Below are positions 1-4,952 of a DNA stretch of 8,700 bases, in pieces. Location: assembly GCA_041158225.1 (NCBI GenBank), contig JBEBBU010000121.1, positions 1 to 8,700 of the forward strand, written 5' to 3'. This DNA is from JBEBBU01 sp041158225 (GTDB taxonomy: Bacteria; Pseudomonadota; Gammaproteobacteria; Methylococcales; Methylococcaceae). The notes beneath the pieces were generated by a model. It was not told the origin of the DNA. It saw only the letters and a program-made list of their open reading frames with translations, and searched no databases. The position numbers and the translations under genes are program-made. Position 1 is the stretch's first letter. Each line of letters begins with the position of its first letter.

Positions 1-1222
1 CAACGTTTCCAAAGGCACCCAGTGCACGGAACTCAAAGCCCTGATAATGCCACTGGACATGACCTTCATACAATTGTGTGAACACCTTGGGTGCGAGAAA
101 CTGCTGAGGATTGATCCAGTACTCCTGGCCCTGCCCCGCATTACCCACGAAGGTTGATGCACCAAGTTGCAGGCCACGCGCAAAATCCGGGAAATAGTCG
201 ATTCTTCCAGTGTAGGCCAGATCCTCCGCCAGTGACAGGCTACCGCCCTGCTTGCCTTCCCGAATACCCATGGAGCCAAAACCCTCAGCATTAAGGCCAT
301 TCATCAGGTACATGCGGTAATTCAGACCTGGAATGATCTCGCCGTGGAGACCTGCGCCCATTTCGCGCCAGGTGGTAGGAATGATATAGCGTTCCACATC
401 GGGCCGGCGGTTACCAAAGAAGAACAGCGGTTCATGGATTTCGTTGATGAAGCCCATCGGCACCAGCATCAAACCTGCACGAACATTGGCATTCTTGTGT
501 AGCAGGAAATCCAGATAGGAAAACTCAACCGATACCTCACCTTTTTCCTCACTACCTTCACCGGTTGTTCCATGCTCAAACTCGATTTCATTATTGAGTA
601 CGATCCAGTCATTGAATTTATAACCCGCATAGATCACTGCTCTGGCAAGATCCATACGATTTTTATCGTCCGCTGCCACCCGTTCTCCCTGATCATTCAG
701 GGTTACCGCATCAGTATTCTGGAAATTGGTGTAGAACGCTTCACCATAACCTCCCAGCGAAAGTCCGCTCTTGTTCATGTAAACCTGCGAGGCCGCTGGC
801 GCCATACCGTAGACGCTTTCGTATTCCCGTTTTTCGGGAATCAGCAACGTCGTTTTCAGTTTTTCCACTTCGCGGGCCAGAACATCAGTCTTGCGCTCGA
901 CATCACTTTTGCCTTTGGCCTGAGCGGAAATCGCCGTTGCTGAATCGGTAGGCTGTGCGGGTGCATGACTGTCTGCGGCTGCCTGCTGTGCTACGACGGG
1001 AGCCGCCTTTTCACTTTCCTTAAGCTTTCTGACCTCCGCCTTCATCGCCTGCTGACCAGCTTCCGAAGCCTCCAGTTTCGCTTTCATCGCAGCAATATCC
1101 TTCTGCTGCTGCTGGATCACTTTCCATAAATCTTCCATGGTAGGCGCTTCAGCATAAACCTGCCCTATTGCACCCAACATCAGCACAAGGGGAAAAAAAC
1201 TGATATGGCGGCGATCTATCAT
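1..1222 (-). CDS. Outer-membrane porin-like protein with N-terminal coiled coil (partial, 3' end cut)
   Basis: An open frame of 407 codons runs from ATG at 1222 off the left edge, so the C-terminus is missing. The protein starts with a Sec signal peptide (residues 1 to about 24, hydrophobic FFPLVLMLGAIG core, likely cleavage after VYA). Residues about 28-75 and 105-130 are rich in Q, K, E and A with heptad-like spacing (EDLWKVIQQQQKDIAAMKAK), suggesting a periplasmic coiled coil. An A/Q/P-rich linker lies between them. From about residue 150 (SGLSLGGYGEAFY) the sequence alternates aromatic and polar residues like the strands of an outer-membrane barrel, as in carbohydrate- or phosphate-selective porins. 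The substrate cannot be told. The chosen start has AGG 8 bases upstream; an in-frame ATG at 1237 would add five residues but has a poorly placed ribosome site. It diverges from coaBC, and a Fur-like site overlaps its promoter. The porin-like call is fairly sure, the family is not. Confidence 0.75.
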   Translation of the reverse strand, partial: MIDRRHISFFPLVLMLGAIGQVYAEAPTMEDLWKVIQQQQKDIAAMKAKLEASEAGQQAMKAEVRKLKESEKAAPVVAQQAAADSHAPAQPTDSATAISAQAKGKSDVERKTDVLAREVEKLKTTLLIPEKREYESVYGMAPAASQVYMNKSGLSLGGYGEAFYTNFQNTDAVTLNDQGERVAADDKNRMDLARAVIYAGYKFNDWIVLNNEIEFEHGTTGEGSEEKGEVSVEFSYLDFLLHKNANVRAGLMLVPMGFINEIHEPLFFFGNRRPDVERYIIPTTWREMGAGLHGEIIPGLNYRMYLMNGLNAEGFGSMGIREGKQGGSLSLAEDLAYTGRIDYFPDFARGLQLGASTFVGNAGQGQEYWINPQQFLAPKVFTQLYEGHVQWHYQGFEFRALGAFGNV

Positions 1223-1259
1223 GATGTTTACCTGCATCCTGAACTTCTGTATGAGAAAG

Positions 1260-1288
1260 ATAATAATACAAATGAGAATGATTACCAA
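1260..1288 (-). promoter_or_regulatory. Promoter of the porin gene with overlapping Fur-box-like operator
   Basis: On the minus strand a -35 TTGGTA (1283-1288) and a -10 TATTAT (1260-1265) are 17 bases apart. The 19 bases at 1268-1286 (minus GGTAATCATTCTCATTTGT) match the palindromic Fur consensus GATAATGATAATCATTATC at 12 of 19 positions by my count. The plus-strand core GAGAATGATTA resembles Fur sites of pseudomonads. The operator would sit inside the spacer, a normal place for iron-dependent repression. A related motif, ATGAGAAAGATAATA, begins at 1251, 21 bases from the matching ATGAGAAT at 1272, so a second repressor dimer could bind beside the first. The match is imperfect and the region is A/T-rich, so this is a prediction. 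Zur is less likely, because no TGTTATA-type half-site is present. Confidence 0.45.
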
Positions 1289-1330
1289 GTGCGACTTTCT
1301 TCTACCCGCTAAGTCCAGGCAGGTTTGGGT

Positions 1331-1361
1331 TACAATCCCCGCACAGGATTACTATCAGGAG
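1331..1361 (+). promoter_or_regulatory. Possible coaBC -10 element and ribosome binding site
   Basis: TACAAT at 1331-1336 fits a sigma-70 -10 element; I see no good -35 at the right distance. CAGGAG at 1356-1361 is a clear Shine-Dalgarno 7 bases before TTG at 1369, and it decides that start. The leader would be about 27 bases. The promoter part is weak, the ribosome site is good. Confidence 0.35.
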
Positions 1362-1368
1362 CACTGTC

Positions 1369-2571
1369 TTGCAGACAGCCAGAAAGATTCTTCTGGGCAT
1401 CACCGGAGGCATTGCAGCCTATAAATGCGCAGAACTGGTCCGGTTGCTCAGGCAGTCCGGTCATGAGGTACAGGTGGTCATGACGGCTGCTGCCCAGACC
1501 TTCGTGCAGCCGCTCACTTTTCAGGCATTATCCGGACGGGCTGTTTATAGCGACTGGCCTGACACCGACCCTGCCAGCGGCATTGGCCACATTGAACTTG
1601 CACGCTGGCCTGACCGGATACTGATCGCCCCCGCCAGTGCCGACTTCATCGCCCGCCTTCGCTCAGGTATGGCCGATGATCTGCTTTCGACTCTATGTCT
1701 GGCCAGTGAAGCTCCAATCATGCTGGCCCCCGCCATGAATCGGGCCATGTGGCTGAATGCCGCAACCCGGGAAAATATCAGTGTACTTGCAGCAAGAGGC
1801 ATGCAGATCCTAGGACCCGATAGCGGCGAGCAGGCCTGTGGCGAAAATGGGCCGGGACGCATGCTGTCTCCTGAAGGCCTGATGGAGTGCCTGATGACTA
1901 CCGACGCCCCCTGCCTGCAAGGCATCAGGGTACTGATCACAGCTGGCCCTACCCGCGAACCACTGGATCCCGTACGCTTCATCAGCAATCACAGTTCCGG
2001 CAGGATGGGTTATGCGCTAGCCCAGGCTGCCATCAGGGCAGGCGCTGAAGTGAGCCTGATTACGGGTCCGGTTGACATTTGTCCCCCATCAGGAGTGCAC
2101 AGACTCTATGCTATCGAAACAGCCAGCGAGATGCATGCCGCCGTCATGGCGCAGATAGACGCCAGCGATATTTTCATTGCCTCTGCTGCGGTTGCCGACT
2201 ATACGTTTGAACAGCCAAGTCCTCAGAAAATCAAGAAAACCGGAGAAACACTGACCCTGACACTCAGCCGCACCCGCGACATTCTTGCAGACGTTGGCCA
2301 CCTTCCCGGAAATCAGCCATTGATCGTGGGCTTTGCAGCAGAAACCGAATCTGTAGGGAAAAATGCCCGTATGAAACTGCAGACCAAAAAAGCCCACATG
2401 ATTCTTGCCAATCATGTGGGCGGCACCACGGGCGGTTTTGGCAGCCAGGACAACGAAATCACTGCCTACTGGGCCTCAGGCGAAAAACACTTTCCGATGA
2501 TGCCCAAAACCGCACTGGCGCAACAGCTCATCCAGCTGATTGCCAGTCATTATCATGAACGGCAGGCCTGA
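1369..2571 (+). CDS. coaBC: Bifunctional phosphopantothenoylcysteine decarboxylase / phosphopantothenate-cysteine ligase CoaBC (Dfp)
   Basis: This cytosolic enzyme performs two successive steps of coenzyme A synthesis: CTP-dependent coupling of 4'-phosphopantothenate to cysteine, then FMN-dependent decarboxylation to 4'-phosphopantetheine. The 400-residue length is normal. The N-terminal CoaC flavoprotein half shows GITGGIAAYK (10-19), the catalytic His in GHIELARW (H74), APAMNRAMW (N124) and the substrate clamp ACGENGPGRM with C157. The CoaB half begins near residue 186 with ITAGPTREPLDPVRFISN (N207), then SSGRMG, ASAAVADY and the lysine motif KIKK (287-290), followed by IVGFAAET. The start is TTG, supported by CAGGAG 7 bases upstream, with the GITGG strand beginning at the expected distance. 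It is first in a run with dut (50-base gap), as in Pseudomonas and Escherichia. It diverges from the porin gene rather than from radC, its usual divergent partner. Confidence 0.97.
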   Translation: MQTARKILLGITGGIAAYKCAELVRLLRQSGHEVQVVMTAAAQTFVQPLTFQALSGRAVYSDWPDTDPASGIGHIELARWPDRILIAPASADFIARLRSGMADDLLSTLCLASEAPIMLAPAMNRAMWLNAATRENISVLAARGMQILGPDSGEQACGENGPGRMLSPEGLMECLMTTDAPCLQGIRVLITAGPTREPLDPVRFISNHSSGRMGYALAQAAIRAGAEVSLITGPVDICPPSGVHRLYAIETASEMHAAVMAQIDASDIFIASAAVADYTFEQPSPQKIKKTGETLTLTLSRTRDILADVGHLPGNQPLIVGFAAETESVGKNARMKLQTKKAHMILANHVGGTTGGFGSQDNEITAYWASGEKHFPMMPKTALAQQLIQLIASHYHERQA

Positions 2572-2621
2572 CTGTTCACCGCCCTGTAAGGCGACTGCCC
2601 CTAATGTTCTGAGGAGATCCC

Positions 2622-3086
2622 ATGTTCAAACGCTGCATTGAAGCCAGAATCGTCAACCCTCTACTCGGCACCAGCATCCCGGCACCAAGCTATGCCACCG
2701 ACGGCTCTGCCGCCATGGATCTGCGTGCCTGTATTGAAAGTAGCGTCACGCTCCAGCCTGGCCAGCGCCTGCTGGTGGCAACAGGTATCGCACTCAACAT
2801 GATGGATCCCGGCCTTGTGGCCATCGTGGCATCACGCTCCGGCTTGTCGCTAAAGCATGGAGTTCGCGTTGCCCAGGGTATCGGCGTCATTGATGCTGAT
2901 TATCACGGCGAGATCTGCGTCATTCTGGCCAATGACAGTGACCAGCCGTTTGCTATTGAACCAGGTGACCGTATTGCCCAGCTGATGTTCCAGCCAGTCG
3001 TACAGGTGACCCTACAGTTCAGGGACGAGTTCTCGACTGAAACCGGACGTGGAACCGGCGGCTTTGGCAGCACAGGCACGGCCTGA
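2622..3086 (+). CDS. dut: Deoxyuridine 5'-triphosphate nucleotidohydrolase (dUTPase)
   Basis: Cytosolic trimeric dUTPase hydrolyses dUTP to dUMP and pyrophosphate, keeping uracil out of DNA and feeding thymidylate synthesis. All five family motifs are visible in 154 residues: motif 1 GSAAMDLRA (29-36), motif 2 SRSGLSLKHG (71-80), motif 3 GVIDADYHGEI (88-98) with catalytic Asp D91 and the tyrosine that excludes ribose, motif 4 PGDRIAQLM (115-122), and the C-terminal P-loop-like motif 5 RGTGGFGSTG (143-152), which closes over the phosphates. Motif 1 has GSAAMDL in place of the commoner AGLDL, a conservative variant. GAGGAG at 2611-2616 lies 5 bases before the ATG. It follows coaBC by 50 bases and probably shares its transcript. 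A hairpin with T5 follows it before argB. Length and motifs agree with the E. coli type. Confidence 0.97.
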   Translation: MFKRCIEARIVNPLLGTSIPAPSYATDGSAAMDLRACIESSVTLQPGQRLLVATGIALNMMDPGLVAIVASRSGLSLKHGVRVAQGIGVIDADYHGEICVILANDSDQPFAIEPGDRIAQLMFQPVVQVTLQFRDEFSTETGRGTGGFGSTGTA

Positions 3087-3118
3087 TTCGTCGAAGCTTT
3101 TTCCGGGTTAAACTCTAT

Positions 3119-3151
3119 ACAGATCTGACCATGGTGGCAGATACTGTTTTT
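3119..3151 (+). terminator. Hairpin with T5 tail between dut and argB (terminator or attenuator)
   Basis: In the dut-argB gap, ACAG (3119-3122) pairs with CTGT (3144-3147), ATCTG (3123-3127) with CAGAT (3138-3142), and CCA (3129-3131) with TGG (3135-3137). This leaves single-A bulges at 3128 and 3143 and a three-base loop. TTTTT (3147-3151) follows at once, the layout of an intrinsic terminator of modest strength. Only 29 bases remain before the argB ATG, too few for a full new promoter and leader. Either the hairpin attenuates read-through into argB, or argB uses a promoter lying upstream of it. Confidence 0.45.
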
Positions 3152-3180
3152 CGTCATTTTCAAGTGGATCGCGCATACCT

Positions 3181-4095
3181 ATGAAACTACAGGAAACGCT
3201 TGGCGTCAGTTCTGCCGCCGAAATTGCTCATGTTCTGACTGAAGCCCTTCCCTATATCCAGCGTTTCAAGGGAAAAACACTGGTAGTGAAATATGGTGGT
3301 AACGCCATGACCGACGCGACACTCAAGTCCAGTTTTGCCCGTGACATCGTGTTACTGAAACTGGTAGGCATCAATCCGGTAGTAGTGCATGGTGGCGGCC
3401 CGCAGATTGGCCAGTTGCTACAGAAACTGGGCAAGACCAGCGAGTTTGTTCAGGGCTTGCGTGTCACGGATGCGGAAACCATGGATGTGGTTGAAATGGT
3501 TCTGGGTGGACAGGTCAACAAGGACATCGTCAACTTGATCAATCAGGCTGGTGGTCTGGCCGTGGGGCTGACCGGCAAGGATGGCGATCTGATCCGTGCA
3601 CGCAAGACCGTACTGACCCAGCGTTCAGGTGATGAACAGGTGGAGGAGATCGTTGATCTTGGCTATGTCGGTGATGTGGCCAGCATTGACCCCGCCATCA
3701 TTCATTCTCTGACTCATGGCAATTTCATTCCGGTCATCGCTCCTATCGGCGTCGGTGATGACGGAAGATCCTACAACATCAATGCTGACATCGTTGCTGG
3801 AAAAATGGCCGTTGCCCTGGAAGCTGAAAAACTGATACTGCTGACCAATACTCAGGGAGTACTGAACCAGCACGGCGAACTGATCACCGGCATTGCTCTC
3901 GGAGAAATCGATGCACTGATTGCAGACGCGACCATCAGCGGCGGCATGATTCCCAAAATACGCTGCACCGAGGATGCCCTGAAAGGTGGTGTCAACAGCG
4001 CCCATATCATTGACGGGCGCGTTGACCATGCAGTGCTGCTGGAACTGCTGACCGACCACGGCATTGGCACACAGATCCTGCGCCGCCACCATTGA
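3181..4095 (+). CDS. argB: Acetylglutamate kinase (N-acetyl-L-glutamate 5-phosphotransferase)
   Basis: It phosphorylates N-acetylglutamate with ATP, the second step of arginine synthesis in the cytosol. The 304-residue amino-acid-kinase fold shows KYGGNAM (37-43) with the phosphate-binding lysine, VHGGGPQIG (69-77), RVTDAETMDVVEMVLGG (94-110, with substrate-binding R94), the Asn-rich NINAD (199-203) and the ATP-site GGMIPKIRC (254-262, K259). About 30 residues precede the core strand KTLVVKYGG and form the N-terminal helix (SAAEIAHVLTEALPYIQRF). The short E. coli enzyme lacks this helix, which in hexameric, arginine-inhibited enzymes such as that of Pseudomonas links dimers. I infer feedback inhibition by arginine. 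The ATG at 3181 has only a weak ribosome site (GTGGA), but homology supports it. The last residues are RRHH, and the stop abuts the stop of the convergent lipoprotein gene. Confidence 0.97.
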   Translation: MKLQETLGVSSAAEIAHVLTEALPYIQRFKGKTLVVKYGGNAMTDATLKSSFARDIVLLKLVGINPVVVHGGGPQIGQLLQKLGKTSEFVQGLRVTDAETMDVVEMVLGGQVNKDIVNLINQAGGLAVGLTGKDGDLIRARKTVLTQRSGDEQVEEIVDLGYVGDVASIDPAIIHSLTHGNFIPVIAPIGVGDDGRSYNINADIVAGKMAVALEAEKLILLTNTQGVLNQHGELITGIALGEIDALIADATISGGMIPKIRCTEDALKGGVNSAHIIDGRVDHAVLLELLTDHGIGTQILRRHH

Positions 4096-4124
4096 TCAGT
4101 GATGATGGTGATGATCACCGATCA
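4093..4124. repeat. Inverted repeat covering both stop codons of the convergent gene pair
   Basis: TGATC (4093-4097) pairs with GATCA (4120-4124) and GTGAT (4099-4103) with ATCAC (4114-4118). There is one mismatch (A4098 and C4119) and a 10-base loop. The arms hold both stop codons and most of the five His codons of the minus-strand gene. It could fold in transcripts from either side and end or stabilise both mRNAs, since there is no other room between the genes. No T-tract follows on either strand, so classical intrinsic termination is doubtful. Confidence 0.45.
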
Positions 4125-4830
4125 GACCCAGGATACGCTGCACTCCCGGGTCTGATTCCATATCACCCAGATCGGTATAGTCGATATGGCGGTAATCCAG
4201 CAGCTGTTTCTGGCTCACTGGCTTGATCACTGAGGTTGCCAGAGGATTGCAGCCCACCAGCTGAAGCTGGGTGATATCCCCATCTTCAGCTGGTGTAGCC
4301 AGCTGGAATGGAAGTTTGAGACCTGTTATCCAGACCAGCCTGATCCCTTCTCTGGACTGATAGTTTTCCATGGGTACGCCTTCCAGGGTACGGACATCAC
4401 CTTTCACCAGATCCTTGCCGAATCGATGGCTATCGATAATGGACCAGGCCTGGGACCAGTCAACCGTTTTGCCGGTAGCGGCAAGATCACCCGGATTATA
4501 TTCCAGCACCACTTTTTCGCTCTCAAGTACACGCTGCAGTTCTGCCCTTCCCTGACGATCCCGCGACCAGATTTCACGCTGGGCACTTGCAGGATCATAG
4601 CTCTGTGCCCCGCCATCATGCCGCATGAAATACCAGTCCTGAACAGGCAGGACTGTTTGGCTGCCATCGCGCCCGAAGTGATATTTATGATAATGGCATA
4701 CCACGGCATCCTGATCCGTCAGTTTAGACAGATTTGCGGGCACGTCAGGTTCCGCTTTTTCCGGTACACCGCTACAGCCGCCCAGCCATGTGGCAGCGCT
4801 CAGGAACAGCATCACTTTCGATGTCTTCAT
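4096..4830 (-). CDS. Putative outer-membrane lipoprotein of unknown function with C-terminal His5 tail
   Basis: I do not recognise the family. The 244-residue protein has a lipoprotein signal: charged MKTSK, a hydrophobic stretch, and lipobox LGGC with the lipidated cysteine at C19. Ser at +2 predicts sorting to the outer membrane, facing the periplasm. The mature part starts with a Pro/Glu linker (22-33). A metal-binding-looking cluster CHYHKYH (C45, H46, H48, H51) follows, then soluble sequence with several Trp and Tyr. C194 (LVGCNP) could pair with C45. The protein ends GDHHHHH (H240-244). The start at 4830 has AAGGAAG a few bases upstream and gives a proper signal peptide; a longer frame to 4890 would put 20 hydrophilic residues before it. 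It lies downstream of phoA on the same strand and could be expressed by read-through or from its own promoter. A role in metal handling for PhoA is only an inference. Confidence 0.8.
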   Translation of the reverse strand: MKTSKVMLFLSAATWLGGCSGVPEKAEPDVPANLSKLTDQDAVVCHYHKYHFGRDGSQTVLPVQDWYFMRHDGGAQSYDPASAQREIWSRDRQGRAELQRVLESEKVVLEYNPGDLAATGKTVDWSQAWSIIDSHRFGKDLVKGDVRTLEGVPMENYQSREGIRLVWITGLKLPFQLATPAEDGDITQLQLVGCNPLATSVIKPVSQKQLLDYRHIDYTDLGDMESDPGVQRILGLIGDHHHHH

Positions 4831-4854
4831 GGATCTTCCTTGTTCGTGATGGAA

Positions 4855-4881
4855 ATTGTATGCATCGCTGCCGAATGACAA
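4855..4881 (-). promoter_or_regulatory. Possible promoter of the lipoprotein gene
   Basis: On the minus strand TTGTCA (4876-4881) resembles a -35 at 5 of 6 positions, and TACAAT (4855-4860) a -10 at 5 of 6. The spacer is 15 bases, shorter than ideal. It would start transcription about 20 bases before the ATG at 4830. The -35 overlaps the end of the hairpin at 4878-4904. Confidence 0.35.
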
Positions 4882-4904
4882 AGGCGCCACGCGGGCGCCT
4901 TTGT
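4878..4904 (-). terminator. Strong hairpin after phoA, bidirectional terminator-like
   Basis: Eleven bases, ACAAAGGCGCC at 4878-4888, pair perfectly with GGCGCCTTTGT at 4894-4904 around a five-base loop. The GC core is flanked by AAA and TTT, as in many bidirectional terminators, but no T-run extends beyond the stem. It lies about 50 bases past the phoA stop and before the lipoprotein gene. It probably limits, without necessarily abolishing, read-through from phoA. Confidence 0.55.
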
Positions 4905-4918
4905 TCTACGGAAGGAGC

Positions 4919-4939
4919 AGGCTGGCCTTAAACCAGCCT
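4919..4939 (-). repeat. Small hairpin just after the phoA stop
   Basis: AGGCTGG (4919-4925) pairs with CCAGCCT (4933-4939) around a seven-base loop, 14 bases past the phoA stop codon. No T-tract follows. Together with the stronger hairpin at 4878-4904 it forms a tandem pair that may protect the 3' end of the phoA mRNA. Confidence 0.4.
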
Positions 4940-4952
4940 CCCCGACCTGGTT

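Noticed and set aside
572..943. Plus-strand open frame of 123 codons
   Set aside because: It lies wholly opposite the porin coding region, has no ribosome site and shows no recognisable protein feature; it is an antisense shadow.
1221..1424. Plus-strand open frame covering the porin-coaBC gap
   Set aside because: It overlaps the promoter region and the start of coaBC in another frame, has no family likeness, and the A/T-rich start resembles regulatory DNA.
4096..4110. His5 tail as an engineered tag or vector contamination
   Set aside because: The flanking DNA is continuous with argB on the other strand and shows no cloning-site or vector sequence. A tag is usually six histidines, and here the codons are part of a natural inverted repeat.
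4831..4890. N-terminal extension of the lipoprotein by 20 residues
   Set aside because: It would put hydrophilic sequence before the signal peptide and would overlap the proposed promoter. The ATG at 4830 has a good ribosome site.
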